From Onchocerca volvulus (taxonomy: Eukaryota > Nematoda > Chromadorea > Rhabditida > Onchocercidae): DNA of 64,000 nucleotides. Where the stretch lies: assembly GCA_000499405.2 (NCBI GenBank), contig HG738139.1:11494616-11558615 (forward strand). Direction: 5' to 3'. Under the pieces are notes generated by a model. It was not told the origin of the DNA and ran no database searches. It saw nothing but the letters and a program-made list of their open reading frames with translations. Positions within the stretch are counted from its first letter, which is position 1, and every line of letters starts with the position of its first letter. Positions 27,445 through 39,607 of the stretch are shown piece after piece. The position numbers and the translations under genes were made by a program.

Positions 27445-29747
27445 GTTATCAAGGAAAGACGAAAACTTTCAGCGATATAATCTCTTTGTTTGTCTGAATC
27501 TTTATTGACTGATGTTTGGTACGAAGCGTTTTAACTAGTGATAATGAAAATCTGGACATTCGGGCTATTATTTGCAGTATTTCGAAAAAAAGATAGGCCT
27601 TTTCTCATATTTCTTAAAAATAAAATGAAATTTTCGGAAAATTATATTCTCATTGGTGGAGGATTTTTTAAATTAGTAATTAAATTAAAAATAAATTTTA
27701 AATTAATTGAAATAATCATAAATTTACTCACTTTACCTTCCCATTTTTTTCTCTCTTTTTAACAACTTTATAATATGCATAATGTGATAGCTCATTTAAT
27801 ACTTCAATAAATTCCTTAAAATTCTAATTTTTGGCAAAATTTGGCATTATTATAAGTTGAAATTTATTGAAATTTATTAAAATTTATTTATTCATTTCTA
27901 TTGTATGCGCCAAAAAAAGAAAGGAAATGATGAATGGAAAAATTAAAGCGAAAGAAAAAGTTGCAATTGGAAATAATTTAAAATAACAATCAAGACATCA
28001 AAAATGATTTGTATTTTAAATAGTAGAATTATCATTTTCGAACTGACACGGAAAAGTTGACAAAATATAATAAAACAAATTTTTCAAGGAAAAAAAAGAA
28101 AAAATAAATAATAACATAATTGTTGAATGATATTGAGAAGTCGATAGTGAGATCGATTTTTTTTTACGATCATAATTTTTAAAATTAAATCTTTTAAATG
28201 GGCCAACAATAAGAAAAGTAATGCATTATTTCTTATCAAAAGATTATTTGAGATTTTTGGCACATCATTCTTCGTTTATTAAAAAGAAATTTGTGATAAT
28301 AAGCAAACAGAAAAATTTTAACAATGTCAAATTTTCAAAATTTCACCCAATGAATTAATTATAAATACAAAATATTTCAACTTGATGAATTCCAAAATAT
28401 GTGGCTAATCATTCATCAAACATTTATGTTTAGAAGGAAATTAATATTTTGTTAATACAAAATATAAATAATCATTATTTATCGGAAACAATGAAATATT
28501 AATTAAAATTGAAATTATGCAAGAAATAATTCTATCGTTTCATTGTTCTTATTCGAATGAAATTTTTGCAAGTTGAAAGAAAAATCATTTTTCACTATGA
28601 AATACAATTTTATCATTGCCAAGAAAATTTAATGTAATAAAAAAGTATCGATAATAAAACTAAATTTGTTCCTTTCTTTGGTTTTAATTTTAAAAAATTA
28701 AAAATGTTGAAATTCAAAATTATATTTTAAATGAAATTAATTCTGGCATAACAAAATATATAATAATAATAATACTTTGCAATAAAACAGCCAACATATT
28801 TCAAAAATTCTTCATAAAAACAATTCAAAATGCATTACTGTACAAGTTATTGCAATCGAAATAAAAGACTCATTTCACGAATAAATAATGATAAAGGAAA
28901 TATTTTAATTAACCGGTTATTATGGAAAAACTCAAATACAGAAAAAAAAAAGAAAAAATTAAGCAACAATGCAAGAAAAAAAAATAATAATTAAACATTT
29001 GGCAAAAATATTGTTTATTTTTAGTATAACTTGTAGGCAAGAGAAAAAAAAAACTTATTAAAGTGTTAATTTTTTTTCAATTTTCCGAAAAACTGTAAAA
29101 CTTTATCAACATTTTAACATACATTTTGCATGTTATTTTTATTCAGAGTTATATTTCAATGACAAATAAAAATTTGCAATCTATAATGAAGAACATACGC
29201 AAAGGTTTGGGAAAACTGCTGAAGTAACTAAATTCTTAAATTCTAATTCTTGAAACTTTGTTTGTCCTTAATGATTTTTCGATGTTTGGCGCAGTAATAA
29301 CAAAAAAAAAAAAAGAAGTTTAACTATCATTCTTTGAAATTTGGCCTGAATTTCTGACACAATTTGAGAATCAGTATATGATGAATATAAGAGAATTTTG
29401 TTTTTAATTTAAAAATTTGACTAGTTTATTGTATATTTTAAAATTATTGAATAGAATGAAATGGAATAGCATGCATAAGATATTTTTGAAAATTTATTCG
29501 ATTATCCAAATTTAATTTTCAGTTTAATTTTCACTATTCCATTTAGTTTTCAGTTCTCTTTGATTTTGATATTGAAATTAATTCGATTTAATTCTATTTC
29601 ATTTTATCTTATTTACTTTCCAACATTTCATCTATTTTTATTTTCATTCAGTGATTTGAAGGAGGAAACAAAGAAGCGATAATTAAAGTAATCAATTATC
29701 AAAATTAAAAATTTATTATTTTTCCGAATTTGATCATTACTTTTTTT

Positions 29748-29753
29748 TTTATT
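29748..29753 (-). terminator. Polyadenylation signal AATAAA for the EGF gene
   Basis: On the minus strand AATAAA lies about 55 bases after the stop codon at 29806, inside an A-rich stretch. Confidence 0.45.
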
Positions 29754-29805
29754 TAGAAAATATCAATGTCTTTTTTCGATTTCGTTTATCATTTTTGGTA
29801 AATCA

Positions 29806-32800
29806 CTACCACCTTAACAGGGGCATAACAGAGAAGATAAGGAAGAATGCCAACTGCAACGGCTTGTTAGTGATAACAGTAGCATCACTGGTGATAACAC
29901 GCCGTCGCTTACTTATCATCCAACCATCATCGACGAATTCTGATTCCGTCATTGATTCTTGGCTTCCAAAATTATCATTTTCGTTTTTCCATCTTTCTTC
30001 ATCATTCTTCATTCGTTTATCTTTGCTAAGACGTGTCACCATTTGATTTGTTCTCTTTTTATTCAAATAAATCCGTTGTGGATGTCCTTCTTTTGTTACC
30101 GTATGATAATCATCCGATTCTTCCAACCATACCGGCACAGGTGATCCAGTACTTACGGTATCTACAAAAAAAAATACTGTAATGTACCTTTTTGAAACTT
30201 TTTCATTAATGAATTTCATCATGATTTATCCGTATTTTTTTTTTTGCGTCTTTTGATTATTATTAAAAATTGATTATTTTATATCTCAAATATTTGAAAT
30301 ATTATTTCAAAAAATTTTAAAACTCCTAGAAAAATAATCAATAAGTTAAGAAACCGGATGAATCGGTGGGTTGATCTTCATAGGAATATTCATCACCATC
30401 ATCCATAATAGTAGTATCCCAACCTTCCGTATAATCATTATCTTCCGATTTTATTTCTTCAGTTGTTGTAATTGTTTCTACAAACGAAATTACTCATATT
30501 TTTTCCCTCAAGAGACTGCTATACGAGAAAGAGAAAGAAAAAGAAAGAAAGAAAAAAAAACTTTTAAATTAAAGCAGTGTTAAATCAAAATTTCATTATC
30601 ATCTCTTCAATTGATGAAATCTTTCTGTAAATAAAAGAACAAAATTTTAAATTTATTTATAAAAGAAAAAAAATCCTTAAACTGAAGTTTTCTAATCATC
30701 TGTATTTATAACTCAATAGCTAGAAGAATAAATAAATCGTGATGATAATAGTGATATGTAATGTCCAATTTTTCGAACTAATTATTTATTAAATTCCGAA
30801 ATTTTAATTTGGATTGCTTATTTGAATAATAGAATATGCAAATAATGGACATCATAGTGATAATGGCTTATCAGGATTGATTGATAATGCCGTAATTGTG
30901 TAAGAAAAAGAAAGAAAAACATTTTGGTTTCATACATTTTAATCGAAATACACCGAAAAATCAACGATTTATTCATTCTTTTTGCTTTCATCTCATTGAA
31001 ATTTATTTCTTCCCATCTAAATTACTTCATTTTATTCATCCTATCAATCTTTCGTTGTTGCACAGTTTAAGAGGTCGTAGGTTAATCCTAGGATTAATTT
31101 TAAACTGATTATCTGATAGCTATTTAAATGATAACGGAAGTAATGAATTGAAAATTCACATTAACGCTTCCTCAAATAAGATTTATATGTCTATGAAGTC
31201 AATAAATTTTCGGATAAGAAGTGAAGAAGCAACTAGTCAGTCATTTTTATAAATATACACAATGAGTTTGGATAAGATAAAAACTTTATCACTAATTGAT
31301 AAGAAATTATCATCAGATCACATAACTGAGAGTTGGATAGAATGATTGGAATAATTCATAAGCATCATTTCACAATCATTTGATTTTATCAATTTTAAAA
31401 TAATCGATGAATAAATTACTGATAAGATTGTGATTAAAGACACGAAATTAATTCATTTTGATAAAAGTGATATTTTTGGAATAAATAGGAAGTTTAAATG
31501 AATCAAATTAGCAGAAATTAAAAATTAATTTACTTGATTCCTTCATTTGTTGCACTTTAGTGTATTCGAATTTCGACATATCATTATCATTTTTGATAGG
31601 TTGATCATCGAAATTTTCGTCTGATTTAGCAATCAATGATTCGTAGTGTTGATCATCGATTTCTGATCGTTCTTTACCGGAATGATTTGAAAGCGGACGG
31701 TCGATGGTTTCAGATACTGATGTTGTCGATTCAGCAACTTTAAGAAAATTGTTAAATTGCTGGGAAAAAGTTTTAATGAAAAAACAAAAGATAAATCTGA
31801 AAAATCTTTGAAACTTTTTAGACAAAAATAAATCTCAAAAATTCAAAAAAATTTTTAAACGAAAATATTAATCTCTAGCGATGAATTTATTCACTAAATG
31901 TTCGAATTTGAAAATATAAATTGAAGTCTTCAGAACAGAAAAAAAAAAAAATTAACTTGAAGTTTAAAAAGATATGTAAATTCAAATGGATTATATAAAG
32001 ATAAATGAATAGAATTATAAACAAATATAAATGCAAATAAATATATAAATATAAGCAAGAATATGATAATCATGTTTTAATTAACTTGATGTGATCAAAT
32101 TTCACTAATCCATCAGATTCATATAATTCAAATTTATGTATGCAATGATAAGAGTGTGTTATTTTTAGAATATTTTTGAACTTTGACATGGATAAAATAT
32201 GTTATATAATGAAAAGAAGTGAAAAATATATAAATGTAAATAAATACGAATATAATAATCGCTTCTTAACAATTTTTTTTTTCTTTTAAACAAGAATTGC
32301 ATCGTTTTTTGATTTCATCTTCAAAAAATTTTGGAAAAATTTTTATCATTTGGGCCAAGCAGCAACTGTTCAATTGATTACTTATCTCATTTTTATTATC
32401 ATCAATTCTTTTTTCTGCGACGAAAGAAAGATTGGAAATGATTCATATCATCCTTTCTTTTCTTTAACAATTCTTCTTGAAAATTTGAAAATTTTTCATT
32501 TTAGTATTTTAGTAGTTAAAGAAAATTTCGAAATAAATAATGAAACCAACATTTTTTTTTTTGATAATTTAAAAAATTTTTAAACCAAAAAAAAAAAGAA
32601 TTGATATTTGTTGGAAAATAATCAATTTTGTTTACTTGTGTTTAAACTAAATCATCTGAAAAGTTCATTCATTATTAATTTTTTAAAACAACAAATTTGC
32701 CATTTACACTTATTTTTAACAGTTTAAATTTATCATTTGTTAAATAATGCAAATATAGTGACAAGTTGATAAAAAATTATCACTTATAATTTTCGTAATG

Positions 32801-33141
32801 GATCAATTTTCAAAGTTAGTATCATAAATTTCATCTAACTACATCTTCTTACACCATCGGGAATAATTAAGATTACGCATTACGATTTTATCAATGATAA
32901 GCTGATAAAATTAATTTGACCTACCAGGATATTGACATCGATCACCGTAATAGATATTAAGTAAGCAAAGACAGGTATGTATCGATGGATTATCAACTAA
33001 ATAAGCACAAAATCCACCATTCAAACATTCAATTCGACATTCACTTTGTGGATTAACAAAAGCTTTCCGTTGTGCCAATAAACCTCGACCGGTAATATTA
33101 CTGTACATTACAATATACAGTAGGACGGATACTATTCTCAT
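29806..33141 (-). CDS. Secreted protein with one EGF domain, acidic linker and C-terminal hydrophobic tail (four exons, 299 aa)
   Basis: Exons 33141-32925, 31737-31534, 30477-30355 and 30161-29806 join in phase to 299 codons. Residues 1-18 are a signal peptide. One EGF-like domain follows, with cysteines at 35, 39, 45, 57, 59 and 69, an NGGFC motif and a YYGDRCQY ending. Residues about 73-215 are acidic and rich in Ser/Thr/Asp/Glu, so likely an extended, glycosylated stalk. A basic stretch (KKRTNQMVTRLSKDKR) and the cluster SKRRRV follow. The end is a 15-residue hydrophobic run closed by RW, short for a membrane span and like a GPI-attachment tail. The layout recalls EGF-family ligands such as LIN-3, but the first cysteine spacing (3 residues) differs from theirs, so I give no symbol. 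The exon 2 acceptor (cttaaag) is weak. The ATG abuts a tttatttag acceptor. Confidence 0.75.
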
Positions 33142-33152
33142 CTAAATAAAAA
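33142..33152 (-). promoter_or_regulatory. 3' splice acceptor abutting the EGF gene start codon
   Basis: On the minus strand ttttttatttag is followed directly by ATG. This leaves no 5' UTR in the coding exon and fits leader trans-splicing. Confidence 0.5.
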
Positions 33153-35904
33153 AGTATAAATTTTTAGGAATACAAAATACGAATCAAAAATCAATCAATT
33201 ACAACTTGGTATTTCAATTTTAAAACTTGAATTCTTAATAGTACACGTACATCGGATAGTAATTATGTTTAAATTACACGTATAATTTAATTTATTTAAT
33301 TTGAAATTCAATATGAATCAAAATTATACACATCGCAATTTTCTAATTTATGCATAATATCTCTCAATAATATAAATGCATATAAGTACACCGATATTAC
33401 GCATTATTTAATTTGTAACTTTTTTTCAAATTAAATTTTGAAGTTCTACTTTTTTTATATTAAAGTTTAAATCAAATAAGAAAATTTTAGTCTGAATTAA
33501 AAATATACAAATGGTAATTTTCTCTCTTTTATATATGTCATAAAAGAATTCAACGAGAAAGAAAAAAAAAAAACTGAATTCATATTGAAAGATAGATGTA
33601 TCGAATCTAATGTTTCCTTGGTAGCATTAGAAGAGGAAGATTACATCTGCTTTCATAAATTTTAAATTTATAAAAATTTATAAGAAATTTAATAAAACAG
33701 ATTTTATACTAAACAAATAAATGCTGTAAATTGAATTGGTATTTCAAGTTCGTATAAAAATATTGCTAAAATTTCAACGAAAATAAACATAAAGTGAAAA
33801 TTAAAATTGATAAAATCATTCATCCATCGACAACACATAAATATTGGCAAATGTCAATTTTGTTTTCCGAAAAATTTTTTTATATACTAATAATTTAAAT
33901 GGAAATATATGAACTGTTATGTTTTCACTGAAAATAATAAAAAAAAAAAAAAAAAAAAAAAAATTCGCAAAATGAAATTTCCGAAAAAAAATTGATGATT
34001 TGAAAATTATATTGCAAAGAAATTTTTATAAGGATATGCTTAAATAAAAATTAATTAGAAATTTATGGTTAATCGATACTAATTAATATTTCTTCAATTC
34101 AAATATATTAAATTATCGATCAGAAATAAACTTTTTAAAGTGTAAATCTGTATGGAATCGATCACCTAACGATAAATTGAATTTCAAATTATTTAATCAA
34201 AAGGTCAAGTCTTTTGTTATTGCTATTATTATTATAGCTAATAAATTGATCAAATAAGCTAATTAATTTCAGTAAAAAAAGAAATGGATAATTAGTTTGA
34301 ATCTTAAAGAGATCAAAACACTTGTTAATTAATCATATATATATACTTTTGATGGATGATTGCTGGAAGATAAAACAGAAATTTTGATTTAAATATATTT
34401 TCCTTTTTAATGAATCAATATTTATTCATTCGTTTGAAATAATTTTGATATAACTGCAGGAAAATTTACTTAATCATTCTGCCATTTTTTATTTTTGAAT
34501 TATTATTCAAACTTTTTGAAAAAAAAAATTTTTTTTTTGAAAGTATGTTTATCATTCCAGTAATTCGATCGTTTATTAGCATGTTATTTCTCTTACGTGC
34601 TTTGAATATATATTTTCAATCGATAACATAAATATATTTTTTTATTTCAAAAATGAAAATTCTTTTATATGAATTATTCTAATTGAAATTTCATCAAATT
34701 TTTATCATTTTTACACGAAATTACGAAACAGTTGTTACGGTAAATTGAAAAGAAATGTAAAAGAAAAAAAAAAAAAAAAAAGTTTCTTTGACAAACAACT
34801 TGTCAACTTCTTCCGCTCTAAAATTAAATAAGGATATCAAATTACGACGAAAATGTTAATTCGCAAAAAATTTTCGCTAGTTAAGCGTTGAACGAAGAAA
34901 TCACATGATTCATAGCTGTCTTTCAAATATCATGAATTCAGTAAATTTGCAGTAGCCTGAATAAATATGCCAAATTTTACATTCTTGCGAAATTCCATAA
35001 TCTGCTATTTCAAGTAATTTTAAAATTAACTTAAACAGACTAATTAGCCTGAATCATATTTTATTATAATAAATCGATTGAATAAATGGGAACAAAATTT
35101 TGTTTTTTCACAAAAAAAAAATAAAAAAAAAGAAAAACTGAAAATGAGTGAAATTGCTGAAAATGTAATTTAAAAAAAAGTAATATATAAAGTTTATTCA
35201 GCCTTTTCCATGTTCTGTCAGTCAAAATCCAAATTATCCTAATTTAAAATTGTATAGGCTTATAATTAAACATTTCATATAAGATATAAAATTAAATTTT
35301 CAATGCCAAAAGTTTGAAATTATAAAGAAAATTTTGCAACATTTTTTTTCTTTTTCAACAAATTGTAAAAAAAAATCATATAATATTAATAGAAATAATG
35401 AAATGAAAACTCTAAAAAAAGATTTATTTTGATAAACAAAATTATCAAATATCAATTGTGTCATCAATTTTGGACTTAGAAATCATTTATGAAAACGATT
35501 TTGCAATTTATTTCAAAAATGCAAAATTCGAAAAAATCAACGAACAGCAAAACTTGAACAAAGTATAGGAGAAATCTCACGTACATATACTTTTCCTAAA
35601 AGTTTATATAATTTAAAATTTTTTCTTGGAAGTGAAAAAAAGAAACTAACATTATAAATGCTTTCCTGCAGACTAATGTTTAATTTTGCAATGATAAATT
35701 TACATCATTAATACAACAAACAATCTATCCATTATGCCAAAAAGAAAAGGTAACATAAATCTTTGTTTTTGAACAAAAAATAAAAAAATAAAGAAATAAA
35801 CTTTTTAAATCTTTCAACTAAAGGTTCTCATTCATTTACATTTTAGGTATTAAATTCTTCCTAAATTTCAATTCCTCTTTTCTCTGCTATTATTTCTTTT
35901 TATC

Positions 35905-35961
35905 TTTTCTCTCTCAGAGAGAGAGTGAGAGAGAGGAGAAGAAAGAGAGAGAGAGAGAGAG
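35905..35961 (+). repeat. CT/GA microsatellite with self-complementary centre
   Basis: A CT run passes directly into AG repeats (ctctctcagagagagag) and continues as imperfect (GA)n. The junction is an inverted repeat. Confidence 0.85.
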
Positions 35962-36918
35962 CAAAATAAAACATTTAAAACTATGATATGTAATTTTAAA
36001 TTGAAATTTTCAAGTTACCACAATTTTTTTTAAATATTAGTCTCTAATTGCATGCTTTAGCAAATCTATTTCTGTGAATTAAAGGAAATTAGAAGTAATA
36101 ATGGAATTTATTATTTTATTAATATGCATTAAAATATATAGAGTTTTGAAATAAAAGTTTGTATTTTGTTGCCTGATGTGTATTGAATATTTAGTACCAT
36201 TAGGATATAAAAACTTAAAATATTTAATAATTTTAAATTAAATTTGTAGATTATAATGACGGAAGCTAAATTTTAATAAAATCGCTTATGCAAAATTCTT
36301 ATATTTGCAATATCCATATATTTAGTAACTCATTGACTACTTTTTGTCGAAAATGTAACTTATAAATTATTACTTAAATAAATAACACTCGATAGATTAT
36401 TAAATTACAATATAATTTTGAGCGGAATCATATCAAGTTTCTTAAATGAATTTCTGTTAATTCAATGATTATGTGCATTTGATCATTTCTTGATAATTAG
36501 ATTACTATCGATCATTTGATAATTAAACAACCGCTAATTATTCAATTATATCAGTAAGCTGAACATTTTTGAAGACTGATATACTTTCTTCCAATAACTT
36601 TAAAAAATGCACCGTATATATCAGAATTTATGAACGAACAAAAAATTAAAAATTTAAAAACGAGTTTTCAAACGATTTCATTTAAATATTCATGATACTG
36701 ACATATGCAAATATATATGGTAAAGAAAAAATAAATGAATAAATATGGTCTTTCCTAAAAGATGTAACTAAAAAATGGTGATGAAAACAAGTAGGATGGA
36801 ATCGAATATCAAATATGAAAATAAAATATCCAATGGAATAATTCAATCAAAAATAATACCGTAAGATTTCTATGAACTTTATAGTGTTTTTTCAAATATC
36901 TTTATAATATTTTTTCGA

Positions 36919-36947
36919 AAAAAAAAAGTTTCGGAAACTTTTTTTTT
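36919..36947 (+). repeat. Perfect 14-bp inverted repeat with one-base spacer
   Basis: Nine A plus GTTTC, then one G, then GAAAC plus nine T. The arms are fully complementary. It is probably a chance product of A/T runs, but the GTTTC core is not homopolymeric. Confidence 0.8.
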
Positions 36948-37672
36948 CAGTAAAAATATTCAATTCCGATTGGAAAGAGAAAAATATGAATGTTCATTTC
37001 TTATTTTTGTTAGTAAATTAAATCATGAGGAATTCGAAGAAGATGAAAGTTTTGTGGAAGAAGAAAAGAAAAACAAAAAAGAGAAAAAGTTGCAACAAAT
37101 TGATAGTAATGGATTTGTGATAAATGATAATGAATGATAAAGACCAATGAAATATTATGAACATATAATGTTATTATCTTAACATTCCTAATGCTTATGA
37201 AAATATGACTATCATTATTGGCAAAACCAAACAATTTTTTTAAATCAAATATTATTAATTTCAATTAATTAGTTTTTCCTTTTTCAATGAGTTATTTTAG
37301 TTCCTATCACATGAAAATGATATCTGATGATTAAATTATTGGTGGAATCTTATGCTTATTCCAATTTTTTGAGCTAATTACATTGTATATATATATGTAT
37401 GATAAATATTCAAAAATCTGAAAATTATTTTTTGATATTTACACTTTTTAAAATTTTAAATTTGATTTCAGCAAGAAAAAAGATGAAATTTTTTGATATT
37501 TTGAAAATTCGAAAAGTTAAAAAAAAAAATCTTTTTTAAGATGACATGAGATCAAATATTTAAAAAGGCATAAGGCTAATTAGATTATTATAATTACTAA
37601 TTGACCAAAAATAATTTATGCATTGATGTGATGTTTTCCAATTATCACTTTAATTGTTATCATATTTGTATT

Positions 37673-37680
37673 CTATTATT

Positions 37681-37749
<69 letters not shown>

Positions 37750-37750
37750 T
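37673..37750 (+). repeat. (ATT)n microsatellite
   Basis: Nearly pure ATT/TTA repeats, interrupted twice by TTAG at about 36-base spacing. Confidence 0.95.
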
Positions 37751-38014
37751 AATATCATCATAATTTATATTGAGTATATTATTGAGTACTTGAATTCAAT
37801 ATATTAAAATGGTTACATTATTTTATTCTTTAAAATGTGCACATTTAATATAATGAATATAATTATTTATTCTATTTAATTTATCGCTAAAAATTAACTC
37901 TAATATAAAGATTAAATTAAAATAATAATAATGGTTGAATAATAATGATATAATAATGATATGATAAATCAAGTGATATTAATAACATCCGCAATAATTC
38001 CTAGCGTTACCATC

Positions 38015-38015
<1 letters not shown>

Positions 38016-38046
<31 letters not shown>

Positions 38047-38100
38047 TTATTATTATTAATAATATTATTAGTATTATTGATTATTATTATTATCACTATC
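38016..38100 (+). repeat. (TTTA)n followed by (ATT)n microsatellite
   Basis: About eight TTTA units are followed by ATT/TAT repeats with interruptions. The surrounding kilobase (37.6-38.7 kb) is rich in degenerate ATT and ACA/ATA repeats. Confidence 0.9.
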
Positions 38101-38990
38101 ATTATCAATTGAGGCATTATTATTATTATATCAGTTAGTAACATTTCTCTAATTGTGATTGTACTTTTCTTTATTGATTATTTTTACTACTATTAAGCAA
38201 GGCATCATTATTATTTTAATTAGTGCCATAATTGTTCTAATTATGATTACAGCATTATAACTGATAATATCTCGTTATGCAATTTATAATGAGGTTAAAT
38301 TTTTCCTTTTTTTTTTTGATAAAAATTTCCTTCGTTTCAATTATTTGTTTAATTAAAATTTCGATTGGAAAAAAACAAAGAAGCATATATGGGAATAGCG
38401 AGATAAATTTTCTTATAGTATTAGAAATGATGATAGAAGTTCAAATAATTGTAATGATAACAATGACAATAACAGTATGCTTAGCAACAACAATAACAAT
38501 AAAACAATATGATCAGTATTGATAACAATAGAATTAACATTAATGACAACAAATAGCAAAGATAATAATAATAATGACATTTAATATTAGCGATGAAAAA
38601 AAGAGCAACAACAATAGCACTAAGATAAACACTGATAAAGAAAATATCAAAATTGATGAAAGCAACAGAAATGGCATATTAATCACTGATAATAAAAAAA
38701 TGATGAACAATGAAAGGTAATTATCATTTGATTTGGTTGATTTCAAATGAAAGAAGTCAAAGAAACAATTTTTTTTTTTTTTTGCAACTTGACCAAAATA
38801 TCCAGAAAATTAAAGTTTTTGAATATTTAATAAGCCAAGGAAATAATTTTTGCTGATAATCATTCGGTCACCAAAATTATCACTTTTTATCTTCCTTCTT
38901 TAATTTCTGTTCTCTAATTTCTTTTATTGTCGAATTTTACAAAGTGAAATTTTGCAAGGATTTACTTCTGATTCTTACCGAATCATTGGT

Positions 38991-39042
38991 AGAGAAAGAG
39001 AGAGAAAGAAGAGGGAGAGAGAGAGAGAAAACGAGGGAAATG
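38991..39042 (+). repeat. Imperfect GA-rich microsatellite
   Basis: A purine-only run of gaga, gaaa and ggga units. Confidence 0.85.
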
Positions 39043-39317
39043 AAAGAGATAATTAAAAACTAATTAGTTCCAAAAAAAAAAAAAAAATTTTTTTTTCAAT
39101 CGATCGATCGATTGAATAGTCAGTCAAGAAAGTATAATTGTAAACTTTTAACACAGAAGAAGAACAACGAGTTGATGATGTACTCGAGACTAAAGTAGAC
39201 AAAATGGATGCCAATATTTGTTGTTAGCAATGGGCCAACTGGCCGGACAGCTGTTTGAAGACAAGAGGGCAAGAGAGAGGTCGAAAATCGAACTTTGCTT
39301 TCAGTCAGCAGTCCAAC

Positions 39318-39607
39318 AATATGCGAAATTTGCAATTTATACCCTGAAAAACTCTTGTAGCTATCAGTGATTAGTTGATAACTCCTGAACAATTGATAAT
39401 CCTCAGATAACTTTAGTATCAATGATTACATGATAACAACTTTGGAACAATTGTTAACCTTTAGATAACTTTGGAATCAATAATTAGCTGATAACTTTAG
39501 AATAGTATGAACTTAATTTTCATTCCATTCGCCGAATAATATGAGAAATTTGCAGTTTACTCGTGAAATACTTTTACAATTATCAGTGATTATTTGATAA
39601 CTTTAGA
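39318..39607 (+). repeat. Two diverged copies of a roughly 70-bp unit with smaller internal repeats
   Basis: Copy 1 at 39318-39388 and copy 2 at 39537-39607 share aatatgNgaaatttgca, then ctgaaaNac/cgtgaaatac, then atcagtgattaNttgataac. Between them a shorter unit beginning gataacttt(a/g)gNatcaa occurs at least three times. This is an old tandem expansion with no coding potential. Confidence 0.75.

Larger units (their letters stand above)
27435..29805. other. 2.4-kb intergenic region, no gene seen
   Basis: Very AT-rich sequence with many A and T runs. The frame at 27538-27762 is low in complexity and has no splice context. The right end holds the 3' UTR of the minus-strand EGF gene. Confidence 0.45.

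Noticed and set aside
29795..30046. Plus-strand frame over the end of the EGF gene
   Set aside because: It is the antisense shadow of exon 4 of the minus-strand EGF gene, whose exons join in phase.
37601..37807. Open frame rich in leucine and isoleucine
   Set aside because: It is a direct translation of the ATT microsatellite, with no gene context.
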